Shown: positions 1 through 7,406, numbered from the stretch's first letter. The stretch: DNA of 14,023 nucleotides from Bacteroidales bacterium UBA3388 (GCA_002358855.1 DEPQ01000072.1:1-14023), one strand, 5' to 3'. Program-made: numbers and translations. The notes: generated by a model from the letters alone, not told the origin.

Positions 1-2451
1 TGTGCAGGAGTACACATGTATTATTCAGGAGACAGCCAACCGACTGACATTTATTACGCTGAATATACAGGAGATATGTTGCCAGATGTGTTCTATGGTA
101 GATTTTCTGCAACCTCTGCTTCTCAAATGCAAAAGATTATTGAAAAGACTATTAAGTATGAAAAATATGGATTTGAGAATGATGAATATCTTAACGGAGT
201 TCTTTTGGTTGGAGGAAAGGAAACAAGTGGTAATGCTCCTACTTGTGTGAACGGACACTTGAATTATGTGAAGCAATATTTTGCAGGAATGGACACTGCT
301 ATCTATTATAATCCTTCTTCAGCTAACTACACCTCTGAAATCAAACAAAAAATGAATGAAGGTAGAGCTTGGATAAATTATTCTGCACATTGCGATGAAA
401 CAGGCTGGTCTAATCCTTCTTTTGACAAAACAGACGTTGGTCAAATGACTAATACAGGAAAATATAGTTTCTTTATAAACAACTGTTGTTTGTCAAGCAA
501 ATATGATGTTGCTGAATGCTTTGGGGAAAAGTTATTAAGAGCCGAAAATAAAGGTGCAGTAGGTGTTATAGGTGGTTCAAACTACACTTATTGGGGCGAG
601 GATTTTTATTGGGCGATTGGAGCAAAGAGTATAACCTTAAATCCAAATTACAATAGCAATAAGTTGGGAAGTTATGATAGGTTTTTCCACACTCACGGCG
701 AGGATTTCTCTGAGTCTTACATAAGTGCAGGAGAAATTGTAGTAGCAGGAAACTTAGCAGTTACTTCCTCAGGAAGTGATCTTATTGGATATTATTGGGA
801 AATTTATAATTTACTTGGAGATCCTTCTCTTATACCTCACGTTGGCGTTGGAGAAGAGTTTGAAGTTGAACTTCCAGAATTGTTAAGTTTAGGAGAAAGT
901 GAATTAAGCCTTGAAAACTTACCTGCATACACATACGTAGGTTTGTCTTTGGACGGAGAATTATTGGGAGCCGCACAAGCAAATAGCGAAGGTGCTGTAA
1001 CAATAAATTTTGAGTCAATAAATGAAGTGTCTTATATTAAAGTGGTTTTAACAAATCAGTTCTATAAAACAAAAATTGATTCAATCCTTGTTTCTCCAAG
1101 CGAAGGTGCGTTCATAAGTCTTAAAGATATTAGATTTATTGATGCAGAAACAATGCAAGAAGCCTCAAAACTTACTCCTTCTAAGGAATATTATTTGAAT
1201 TTTACTGCAAAGAATGTAGGAAATCAACCTTTGCAAAATGCGTCTCTTACTTTGAATAATGCCACTAACGCAAACATTATAGCGGGAACTCAAAATTTTG
1301 GAAGTTTTGTAGCAAACTCAGAAATAGAATCAACAAATACTTTGAAAATTAAAGTAAATGATGGTTTGTTTGAAGGTACAACTGTTTCTTTTGTGGCAAA
1401 CATAACAGGAAACGACTATTCTAAGACAAAAGAAATATCAAAAAAGGTAGCCGCTCCAAAATTAGGAATAAGTTCTATTAAGATTTCTGATGTTAGTGAT
1501 GGAAAACTTGTTAGAGTTAGTTTGGAAAATAAAGGAAGTGTTGAGGTTGCAGAAGGAAATCTTGAAGTTAAAGAAGTGTCTGAATGGGTTAATTTAAATT
1601 CTAATTCAGTTGTTGTTCCTACTTTGGCTCCTTATGCTGAAACAGAGGTTTCCTTTACAATGATTGTTGAAGATTCTGTTTTCGCTCAACAAGATTCTTT
1701 GTTCTTCACCTTAGATTATGTTAGCGGTTACTATATGATTTCAAAATCTTATGTGATAAATTTTTCAAATCAAATAGAAACTTTTGAAAGTGGGGATTTC
1801 TCTTTTGCAGATTGGGAAATGGATTCTTCTTTCCCTTGGATTGTGGATTCAACAGCGGCAAATAATGGAACATTCTCTGCTCGTTCTGCAATTATTGACC
1901 ACAACGGAACAACAACTCTTACAATCAATGTAAACACTATGTTAAGAGATTCTGTTTCGTTCTATTATAAGGTTTCATCTGAAAACAATTATGATTTCTT
2001 CCGCTTCTATATTGATGGAACTCAAAAAATAAAAGAATCGGGAACAACTAATTCTGAATGGCAATACAAAAAATATACTCTTACTGCAGGAGAACATATC
2101 TTGAAATGGGAATATAGTAAAGACCAATCTCAATCAAGTGGAGAGGATTGTGTAAGAATAGATGATGTAAGACTACCTCACAAAGCCTCTTGTGTGGGAT
2201 TGGAAGAACAAACATGGCTTGAAAACATTAACCTTTTCCCTAATCCTGCAAAAGATTATGTTGTGATAAATAATCTAAAAGGAGAAAATCAAATCACTAT
2301 AATAGACCTTAATGGAAGAATGAGATATTACCAAAACTCTTCATCTAATCAAGTTGAAATAAATCTTGAAGGATTGGAAAGTGGTATTTATAATTTGAAT
2401 ATTATAAATGGTAATAGCGTTTTGACTAAAAAATTGATAATAGCAGAATAA
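1..2451 (+). CDS. Gingipain (C25, Kgp-like) cysteine protease with T9SS sorting domain, 5' truncated
   Basis: The frame is open to the first base, so the N-terminus (signal peptide, propeptide and start of the catalytic domain) lies outside the window; the Met at 16 is internal. Numbering from that Met, the peptidase C25 core covers about 1-275. It carries the catalytic His125 in YSAHCDE and Cys158 in NNCCLSS, then YWGEDFYW, where Asp196 matches, from memory, the S1-pocket Asp516 of Porphyromonas gingivalis Kgp. A gingipain-type Ig-like domain follows (about 280-360), then beta-rich CARDB-like repeats (about 365-620), a cleaved-adhesin or MAM-like jelly roll (about 630-735, starting ETFESGDFSF), and a type A T9SS C-terminal domain from NLFPNPAKDY (about 738-811). 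Family knowledge predicts a secreted or surface-anchored endopeptidase, and the Asp and the closer match to Kgp than to Rgp suggest Lys preference. The next gene starts 3 bases after the stop. Confidence 0.93.
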   Translation, partial: CAGVHMYYSGDSQPTDIYYAEYTGDMLPDVFYGRFSATSASQMQKIIEKTIKYEKYGFENDEYLNGVLLVGGKETSGNAPTCVNGHLNYVKQYFAGMDTAIYYNPSSANYTSEIKQKMNEGRAWINYSAHCDETGWSNPSFDKTDVGQMTNTGKYSFFINNCCLSSKYDVAECFGEKLLRAENKGAVGVIGGSNYTYWGEDFYWAIGAKSITLNPNYNSNKLGSYDRFFHTHGEDFSESYISAGEIVVAGNLAVTSSGSDLIGYYWEIYNLLGDPSLIPHVGVGEEFEVELPELLSLGESELSLENLPAYTYVGLSLDGELLGAAQANSEGAVTINFESINEVSYIKVVLTNQFYKTKIDSILVSPSEGAFISLKDIRFIDAETMQEASKLTPSKEYYLNFTAKNVGNQPLQNASLTLNNATNANIIAGTQNFGSFVANSEIESTNTLKIKVNDGLFEGTTVSFVANITGNDYSKTKEISKKVAAPKLGISSIKISDVSDGKLVRVSLENKGSVEVAEGNLEVKEVSEWVNLNSNSVVVPTLAPYAETEVSFTMIVEDSVFAQQDSLFFTLDYVSGYYMISKSYVINFSNQIETFESGDFSFADWEMDSSFPWIVDSTAANNGTFSARSAIIDHNGTTTLTINVNTMLRDSVSFYYKVSSENNYDFFRFYIDGTQKIKESGTTNSEWQYKKYTLTAGEHILKWEYSKDQSQSSGEDCVRIDDVRLPHKASCVGLEEQTWLENINLFPNPAKDYVVINNLKGENQITIIDLNGRMRYYQNSSSNQVEINLEGLESGIYNLNIINGNSVLTKKLIIAE

Positions 2452-2454
2452 TAA

Positions 2455-3333
2455 ATGCAAGATAGCCTATCCATATCGACATTTGCTACGAAAGTAGAAT
2501 TAGATACAGTAAATCCTATATATATTTACAAGGATACTACTGTTGCAAGTGCAGATGCCGATATGGATTATGGCTTTATAGAATTTACTTCTCAGACTTT
2601 GAGAGAGGTTTTGCCAAAACCTGTTTTTGAAGAGAGTTTGTTGAAAGAAAAAACTTTTGTTCTACAAAAGCCTTTAACTCTTCATGAAATACAACCAATA
2701 CAAGACACTCAAACTTGGACGTTTTCTATTGTTATTCTTTTCTTTTTTCTTTTAGCAATAGGCTTTAAATTTTTTCGTAATAGGTGTTTAGATATAATTC
2801 ATGCTACTTTATCTTTAAAATCCTTTGAAATTATCAACAAATCGAGTAATCCACTCATATTAGTCTCTGCTTTTTTATTCCTTCCAATAATTTCACTTCT
2901 ATCTTATTCATCAGTTGCATATTGGTTTCCCTCAGAAATAAATCAATTTGGACATATTAAGTTTTATTTGTTTTCACTTGGAGCGATATTTATTTTCTTT
3001 GTTTTGAAAATGTTATTGATAAAGTTTTTTGGTCTTCTTTTTCGTTGTAAAGATCAAGCAGATGCTTACATAAAAAACATCTTGGTTTTTATGGGTTTTA
3101 ACTCTATTTTACTTGTTTTACCAATTTTTGCTTCATTATTTACATTTGATTATTACAAACTTTCATTGCTGATAGTTTCCTTGTCATTGTTCGCTTTAAT
3201 GTCGATTATTAGAACATTAAGAGGGCTTTATATCATTATAAAATTCCCTAAATTTTTTCATTTTTATCTTTTTTCGTATCTTTGCACCCTCGAAATTCTA
3301 CCTTTATTGTTAGTTTACAGGTGGATTTTTTAA
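2455..3333 (+). CDS. DUF4271 family polytopic membrane protein
   Basis: This 292-residue protein has a soluble N-terminal stretch of about 86 residues without a signal peptide, then about six hydrophobic segments near residues 88-106, 133-155, 168-192, 207-229, 236-252 and 270-289. The ending YLCTLEILPLL is characteristic of the Bacteroidota DUF4271 family as I recall it, and members commonly sit directly before hemD, as here. The molecular function is unknown. Genomic association with haem synthesis and the rnpA-yidD pair is the only clue, and I would not infer a role from it. The start ATG lies 3 bases after the protease stop, so the gene is probably read through from upstream. Its last 60 bases also contain the likely promoter of the next operon. 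The family call rests on topology, terminal motif and neighbourhood. Confidence 0.8.
   Translation: MQDSLSISTFATKVELDTVNPIYIYKDTTVASADADMDYGFIEFTSQTLREVLPKPVFEESLLKEKTFVLQKPLTLHEIQPIQDTQTWTFSIVILFFFLLAIGFKFFRNRCLDIIHATLSLKSFEIINKSSNPLILVSAFLFLPIISLLSYSSVAYWFPSEINQFGHIKFYLFSLGAIFIFFVLKMLLIKFFGLLFRCKDQADAYIKNILVFMGFNSILLVLPIFASLFTFDYYKLSLLIVSLSLFALMSIIRTLRGLYIIIKFPKFFHFYLFSYLCTLEILPLLLVYRWIF
3277..3284 (+). promoter_or_regulatory. Bacteroidota -7 element TATCTTTG, likely promoter of hemD-rnpA-yidD
   Basis: TATCTTTG matches the TAnnTTTG -7 consensus exactly and is followed by CACCC. The -33 position, about 19 bases upstream, is only a T-run (TTTTTT, 3253-3258) and lacks the G of TTTG. The element lies inside the DUF4271 coding region. 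It would start transcription near 3288-3292 and leave a leader of about 60 bases before the hemD ATG. Confidence 0.55.
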
Positions 3334-3352
3334 GAAAACAGTAAAGATATTT

Positions 3353-4303
3353 ATGATAGAAAGAACGATTAAAAACATTCTGATTTCCCAACCAGAGCCA
3401 ACAGATTTGTTGAAAAACCAATACAAAGCCCTTTCGAGCAAATACGAAGTTGAATTTACTTTTTACAAATTTTTTGATGTAGTTGGCATTAGTAATAGAG
3501 AGTTTAGAGATGCTAAAATTTCGATTTTAGATCATAGTGCGGTTATCTTCACAAGCAAGTTATCTGTTGACAATTATTTCCGTTTGGCAAAGGAACTTAG
3601 ATTAACGATTCCTGAAACAATGAAATATTTTTGCATAACAGAAACTGTTGCTAATTATATGCAAAACTATGTTCAATATCGTAAACGTAAGATATTCTAT
3701 GGTAAACTAACATTTAAAGATTTGGTAGATGTGATTGCAAAACACAAAGAAGAAAAATTCATTATTCCTTGTGCAGAAGATTCTTCTATTGACTACTTTA
3801 ATATGTTGGATGCTGCAAAAATTAAATATACAAAGGCGGTTATGTATCGTTCAGAGCCAAAAGATTTGACTAGTATCGACATCAAGAAATTTGATATGAT
3901 AGCAATGTTTTCGCCTATTGGGGTTAAGTCTTTTGTTCAAAGCTTTCCGCAAATTACTTCTGAGGATATTTTCATTGCAGCTTTCGGTACTACTACACAA
4001 ACCGCTCTTAAATCTGCAAAACTAAAAACCTATATTCCTGCTCCTACAAAAGAAGCTCCTTCTATGATAATGGCAATAGATAAGTTTTTGTCTTTAACAA
4101 CAGAGGAAAGAAAAGAATGGATGGAAGTAATAGATGCGGAGTTTAAAGTAAAGAAAAAACCTGCTACAACTAAGAAAACTACAACTAAAAAAGCAACAAC
4201 GACAAAAAAAACCGCAACAGCAAAAAAGACAACTGCGACTAAATCTACAACAACAAAGAAAACAACTACTGCAAAAAAAACGTCTAAAACAAAAGATGAA
4301 TAA
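3353..4303 (+). CDS. hemD: Uroporphyrinogen-III synthase with Lys/Thr/Ala-rich C-terminal tail
   Basis: HemD closes hydroxymethylbilane, with inversion of ring D, to uroporphyrinogen III in the cytoplasmic haem/sirohaem pathway. Residues 1 to about 255 resemble the Bacteroidota form of the family: KNILISQPEP at the start, KISILDHSAVIFTSK, TIPETMKYFCITET, QYRKRKIFYG, then MIAMFSPIGVKSF and the closing EAPSMIMAIDKFLSL. Family members usually end about here, near 250 residues. This one continues with a low-complexity tail, residues 265-316 (bases 4145-4300), in which 19 of 52 residues are Lys and most of the rest Thr or Ala, in repeated KKTTT/KKATT units like a histone H1 tail. The tail contains two runs of eight A. 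The stop overlaps the rnpA start by 8 bases. HemD sequences diverge strongly, so the call leans on motif memory plus the conserved neighbourhood. Confidence 0.85.
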   Translation: MIERTIKNILISQPEPTDLLKNQYKALSSKYEVEFTFYKFFDVVGISNREFRDAKISILDHSAVIFTSKLSVDNYFRLAKELRLTIPETMKYFCITETVANYMQNYVQYRKRKIFYGKLTFKDLVDVIAKHKEEKFIIPCAEDSSIDYFNMLDAAKIKYTKAVMYRSEPKDLTSIDIKKFDMIAMFSPIGVKSFVQSFPQITSEDIFIAAFGTTTQTALKSAKLKTYIPAPTKEAPSMIMAIDKFLSLTTEERKEWMEVIDAEFKVKKKPATTKKTTTKKATTTKKTATAKKTTATKSTTTKKTTTAKKTSKTKDE

Positions 4304-4691
4304 TTTCCCTAAGGGAGAAAGACTCAATAACGTCAAACAAATAGAAAATTTATACGCTAAGGGAGATAAGTTTATGGCTTATCCTTTTAGCGTTAGATTT
4401 ATTTATAACAAGGAGCAATCTAAGGAAAACACAAAAATGTCTGTGTTGCTTGTTGCTCCTAAACGCTATCAAAAATTAGCCGTTAATCGTAATCGTGCAA
4501 AAAGACTTTTAAGAGAAGCTTATAGATTAAATAAACATTCTCTTCAAAAAAGGATAATAAATTCTTCTTCTCAATTATTTATCAGCATTGCTTTGGTTTC
4601 AAAAACTATGCCTGATTATTCCTTAACCGAACAAAAGGTTAAAGAAATCCTTTCTACAATAGAAAAAAAGATATTTAGTGAAAATAATTAA
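4296..4691 (+). CDS. rnpA: Ribonuclease P protein component
   Basis: RnpA is the small basic protein subunit of RNase P. It binds the catalytic RNA and the 5' leader of precursor tRNAs. The 131-residue product fits the family length. It starts with the canonical FPKGERL and carries the signature VNRNRAKRLLREAYR (RNR at residues 65-67), which forms the conserved RNA-binding helix. The ATG overlaps the end of hemD by 8 bases, and the yidD GTG lies within its own last 14 bases, so the three genes are probably translationally coupled. In many bacteria rnpA follows rpmH; here it follows hemD, which to my knowledge is usual in Bacteroidota. Confidence 0.96.
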   Translation: MNNFPKGERLNNVKQIENLYAKGDKFMAYPFSVRFIYNKEQSKENTKMSVLLVAPKRYQKLAVNRNRAKRLLREAYRLNKHSLQKRIINSSSQLFISIALVSKTMPDYSLTEQKVKEILSTIEKKIFSENN

Positions 4692-4908
4692 GAAAGTTTT
4701 TTCTTTTGTATTTTTGGCTTTGATAAGATTTTATCAAGTAGCGATTTCACCCCTAAAACCGCCTTCTTGTAGATTTACTCCTACATGTTCACAATATGCA
4801 ATAGAGGCTATAAAAAAGCATGGACCATTTAAAGGACTTTATTTAGCGATTCGCAGAATACTTCGTTGTCATCCTTGGGGCGGAAGTGGATATGATCCCG
4901 TCCCTTGA
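4678..4908 (+). CDS. yidD: YidD membrane protein insertion efficiency factor
   Basis: YidD is a small, inner-membrane-associated protein thought to assist YidC-dependent insertion of membrane proteins. The 76-residue product fits the family (about 70-85). It has an amphipathic/hydrophobic N-terminus, then the invariant PSCRFTPTCSQYA with Cys31 and Cys37, a basic central region, and LRCHPWGGSGYDPVP with Cys64 at the end. The start is a GTG inside rnpA, 14 bases before the rnpA stop; no ATG is available ahead of the conserved part, so the GTG start is well supported. The gene is followed within 11 bases by a long hairpin, marking the end of the operon. Confidence 0.95.
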   Translation: MKIIKKVFSFVFLALIRFYQVAISPLKPPSCRFTPTCSQYAIEAIKKHGPFKGLYLAIRRILRCHPWGGSGYDPVP

Positions 4909-4918
4909 AAGTATGGAC

Positions 4919-4983
4919 AAAATAAAACAAAGAAACAGAAAATTATTCCTTTGAAATAATCTTCTGTTTCTTTGTTTTATTTT
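4919..4983. terminator. Bidirectional terminator hairpin between convergent genes
   Basis: The left arm 4919-4940 (reading AAAATAAAACAAAGAAACAG and two more bases) is perfectly complementary to 4962-4983. After one A/C mismatch the stem continues for 6 bp (4942-4947 with 4955-4960) around a 7-base loop, about 28 bp in all. The right arm is T-rich in the plus direction and the left arm gives a T-rich end in the minus direction. It sits between the yidD stop and the stop of the convergent deaminase gene at 4986, so it can serve both transcripts. Confidence 0.85.
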
Positions 4984-4985
4984 TC

Positions 4986-6014
4986 TTATTGTTTGGAATA
5001 TTTTAACACCTCATCACAAAAAAATTCTAATTCAACTCCTGCTTGTGCAAACATTTGTTCTGAATCTTTTCCTGCATGGTATTTCATTTGACAAACCACT
5101 CTTTTGATTCCACAATTTATTATCATCATCGCACAAGTTCTACAAGGAGTCATCTTACAGTAAAGAGTAGCTCCGTCAAGTGCTATTCCTCTTCTTGCAG
5201 CCTGACAAATAGCATTTTGTTCTGCATGAACAGTTCTCATACAGTGATTACTAACACTCCCATCTTCATTTATCATTTGCTTAAACAAATGTCCGACATC
5301 ATCACAGTGTGGTAATCCTTTCGGAGCTCCTACATAGCCTGTTACAAGCACTTGTTTGTCTTTGACAATTACACAACCACTTCTACCCCTATCACAAGTT
5401 GCTCTTTTTGCTGCTGCATTAGCCAAATCCATGAAGTATTCGTCCCAAGAAGGTCTTTTAAATTTTTCCATTTGTTTTAAAACTTCTTCTACTTGCTTTG
5501 AAAGCGATTCTACATCTTGGTCATTGTTGAAAGTGTAATCTGCTTTCTGCATACAGATTGCAATGTTTTGACTATTATTATTGTCAGATTGCATTTCACG
5601 TTTTTCATTTTCAACAAAGGTTTCAAAACTTACATTATCCGTAGCACTCTTTCTAAGACAAATTCTTTGATAGCGTGTTTTTATATCGGCATCTACTGAA
5701 AATAAATAGAAATTATGAATGTTTCTTAATAGTTCTATTTCCTTATCATTGCGAATACTTTCTATCACGCAATCATCTCCATTTGCTATTGCTGTGTTTA
5801 GAATAGTTTTTATTATATAATCGTTTCCAAATTCTTCTCTTAGAGAATTTGCAGTTGAAGTCATCGTGTCGCGATTTATTTCTAAACCACGTTTTTTGAT
5901 TTCTTCAACAAGGAAATCTCTTACCGAATAATGTTTAAACCCTTTTTTGATTAACAATTCTACAATAGTACCCTTTCCTGCTCCTATTGTGCCTGTTATT
6001 CCTATTATTATCAT
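4986..6014 (-). CDS. Fusion of P-loop kinase-like domain and dCMP deaminase
   Basis: The 342-residue protein has two domains. Residues 1-182 are a small P-loop kinase fold with GTIGAGKGT (Lys14), then ESIRND near 85-90 and RYQRICLRK near 114-122; this resembles, from memory, dephospho-CoA-kinase-like UPF0200 proteins of archaea. Residues 188-342 are a ComEB/dCMP deaminase domain starting PSWDEYFMDLANAAAKR, with the zinc and catalytic motif HAE (263-265) and PCRTC (290-294). His236, Cys237, His257 and Cys258 could form a second metal site. The deaminase should convert dCMP to dUMP for dTMP synthesis, with dCTP/dTTP allostery typical of the family. Stand-alone bacterial forms are about 150 residues. 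Yeast Dcd1 and the antiphage AvcD also carry an N-terminal kinase-like part. The start overlaps the purE stop by 4 bases (ATGA), so the two are co-translated. Confidence 0.88.
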   Translation of the reverse strand: MIIIGITGTIGAGKGTIVELLIKKGFKHYSVRDFLVEEIKKRGLEINRDTMTSTANSLREEFGNDYIIKTILNTAIANGDDCVIESIRNDKEIELLRNIHNFYLFSVDADIKTRYQRICLRKSATDNVSFETFVENEKREMQSDNNNSQNIAICMQKADYTFNNDQDVESLSKQVEEVLKQMEKFKRPSWDEYFMDLANAAAKRATCDRGRSGCVIVKDKQVLVTGYVGAPKGLPHCDDVGHLFKQMINEDGSVSNHCMRTVHAEQNAICQAARRGIALDGATLYCKMTPCRTCAMMIINCGIKRVVCQMKYHAGKDSEQMFAQAGVELEFFCDEVLKYSKQ

Positions 6015-6514
6015 ACCTTATATTTGTAAGATAGGTTGTCAAGTTCTTTATTTGCTTTTACGATTTTTTCTTTTAGACTTTCTTTGTAGTCAATCATTTT
6101 CTTTTTTAGTTCATCGTCTGCTGTAGAAAGTATTTGTAGTGCTAAGATTGCTGCATTTAATGCTCCATTTATTGCAACCGTTGCGACAGGTATTCCAGGA
6201 GGCATTTGCATCATTGCAAGTGCGGCGTCCATTCCCTCTAATGAAGCTTTAATTGGAACACCTATAACAGGCAATGGTGTCATTGCTGCGATTACTCCTG
6301 GTAAATGAGCCGCCATTCCTGCTGCTGCTATTATTACTTCAATGCCTCTTTTGTGAGCATTAGTTGCAAATTCTTCTACTTCCTTTGGTGTACGATGTGC
6401 AGACAAAGCATTGATTTCAAAAGGTATTTCCATTTGTTCAAAAAACTTCGCTGCATTTTCCATAATAGGCAAATCCGAAGTTGACCCCATTATTATACTT
6501 ACTCTTGCTTTCAT
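6011..6514 (-). CDS. purE: N5-carboxyaminoimidazole ribonucleotide mutase
   Basis: PurE converts N5-CAIR to CAIR in de novo purine synthesis in the cytoplasm. The 167-residue product matches class I PurE in length and shows the active-site blocks GSTSDLP (10-16), NALSAHRTP (35-43) with its conserved His/Arg pair, and AAAGMAAHLPGVIAAMTPLPVIGVP (split around residues 63-87). A modest AGGAT about 7 bases upstream could be a ribosome binding site. The gene lies 26 bases after the nitroreductase gene and overlaps the deaminase gene by 4 bases, forming a nucleotide-metabolism pair. No purK is visible here. Confidence 0.97.
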   Translation of the reverse strand: MKARVSIIMGSTSDLPIMENAAKFFEQMEIPFEINALSAHRTPKEVEEFATNAHKRGIEVIIAAAGMAAHLPGVIAAMTPLPVIGVPIKASLEGMDAALAMMQMPPGIPVATVAINGALNAAILALQILSTADDELKKKMIDYKESLKEKIVKANKELDNLSYKYKV

Positions 6515-6540
6515 TTTTAAATCCTAAATATTTAATGTGA

Positions 6541-7293
6541 TTAAATCATTTCTTGTTCTTTTAAGAAATCCTTGTACTTTTGAGAAAAGTATTCAGCATC
6601 TTTTTTTGAGTATCTTACGTTAGTGAATACTTGTGCAAGGTTTTCTTGTTTTGACTCTGCAATATATTTTTTTATTTGAGGGAGTTGTTCAAATGAGTCA
6701 TAGAGCTGTTCAATTTTTTCTTTGTTATAATCTTCGTATTCTTCGTAATGAACAACTGCCTCCAAAGGTAAGCGTTCTGTTAAAGGAGGGTTTTCTGCAG
6801 GATAGCCCAATGTAATAGTTGTAACAGGCACTACTCCTTTTGGAAGATTTAATAATTCTGCAATTTCTTTGGCTTGGTAATTCACTGTGCCAATATAACA
6901 AGCTCCTATGCCTAATTCTTCTGCCGCACTAACCATTGCTTGTGTGCAGATAGTAGCATCTATTGTTGAAACATTAAGCCACAAAAAATTATCATAACTT
7001 TTAGGAGCGTTTCTTTGCTCACAATATTTGTGAAAACGATTTACATCTGCACAAACAGTCAATACTACCGATGCTTCTTTGACCATAGGTTGATTGAAAT
7101 GAAGTTTGCAAAGTGCATCTTTATTTTCCTGATTTTGTGTAACGATTATGCTGTATATTTGCATATTTCCACAATTTGAGGCTCTCACTCCTGCTTCCAA
7201 AATAGTATCAAGAGTTTCTTTTTCTATCTTTTTTTCGCTGTACTTTCTGATTGTTCTTCTGTTCAGAAGAGTATTTATTCCGTTGTGTTCCAT
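6541..7293 (-). CDS. Nitroreductase-family NAD(P)H-dependent flavoprotein (NfsA/Frp-like)
   Basis: The 250-residue product starts MEHNGINTLLNRRTIRKYSE, a typical nitroreductase N-terminus whose Arg residues (RRTIR, 12-16) bind FMN phosphate. Further family features are RASNCGNMQIYSIIV, CTQAMVSAAEELGIGACYIGT near the middle, LLNLPKGVVPVTTITLGYP, and a charged C-terminal extension of about 60 residues as in the NfsA/Frp group. It should be an FMN-dependent reductase; the natural substrate cannot be read from the sequence. The open frame continues upstream to an ATG at 7443, but that start would lie inside sufB and add 50 residues unlike the family, so I place the start at 7293. It heads the minus operon with purE and the deaminase fusion. 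Confidence 0.88.
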   Translation of the reverse strand: MEHNGINTLLNRRTIRKYSEKKIEKETLDTILEAGVRASNCGNMQIYSIIVTQNQENKDALCKLHFNQPMVKEASVVLTVCADVNRFHKYCEQRNAPKSYDNFLWLNVSTIDATICTQAMVSAAEELGIGACYIGTVNYQAKEIAELLNLPKGVVPVTTITLGYPAENPPLTERLPLEAVVHYEEYEDYNKEKIEQLYDSFEQLPQIKKYIAESKQENLAQVFTNVRYSKKDAEYFSQKYKDFLKEQEMI

Positions 7294-7385
7294 AATATTC
7301 TTTTTTACGCAGTTTTCTAAGAAACGTTTACCTTTTTCAAATATTTTCTTAGGAAAGAAAGTTTTCTTAATTTTGCAAAATGAAT

Positions 7386-7393
7386 CAAAAGTA
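7386..7393 (-). promoter_or_regulatory. Possible minus-strand -7 element for the nitroreductase-purE-deaminase operon
   Basis: On the minus strand these bases read TACTTTTG, an exact TAnnTTTG. No TTTG is present at the matching -33 distance (bases about 7413-7418 are not CAAA on the plus strand). Transcription would begin near 7379-7383, giving a leader of about 90 bases before the start codon at 7293. The rest of the 7294-7406 gap holds only a weak 8-bp inverted repeat. Confidence 0.4.
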
Positions 7394-7402
7394 GTACTTT
7401 TG
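7386..7402. repeat. 17-base palindrome CAAAAGTAGTACTTTTG in the divergent promoter
   Basis: Two perfect 8-base arms (7386-7393 and 7395-7402) flank a single central base. The right arm is the plus-strand -7 element of sufB; the left arm read on the minus strand is the identical TACTTTTG. It may be an operator, a bidirectional core promoter, or both. Confidence 0.7.
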
Positions 7403-7406
7403 TAAT

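Larger units (their letters stand above)
7372..7402 (+). promoter_or_regulatory. Strong Bacteroidota -33/-7 promoter for sufB
   Basis: TTTG at 7372-7375 and TACTTTTG at 7395-7402 are separated by 19 bases and match TTTG-N19-TAnnTTTG exactly. The expected transcription start (about 7405-7409) coincides with the sufB ATG at 7407, so the mRNA would have no or almost no leader. The -33 box lies inside the palindrome TTTTGCAAAA (7371-7380). Confidence 0.75.

Noticed and set aside
2..250. Plus-strand open frame beginning at base 2
   Set aside because: It overlaps the gingipain catalytic domain in another frame and its translation resembles no protein family.
4094..4336. Minus-strand, Cys/Phe/Ser-rich open frame of 80 codons
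   Set aside because: It is the reverse complement of the Lys/Thr repeat tail of hemD; the composition is forced by that repeat.
7317..7352. Inverted repeat CTAAGAAA/TTTCTTAG in the nitroreductase leader
   Set aside because: It is 8 bp with a 20-base AT-rich loop, too weak to claim as a riboswitch or attenuator.
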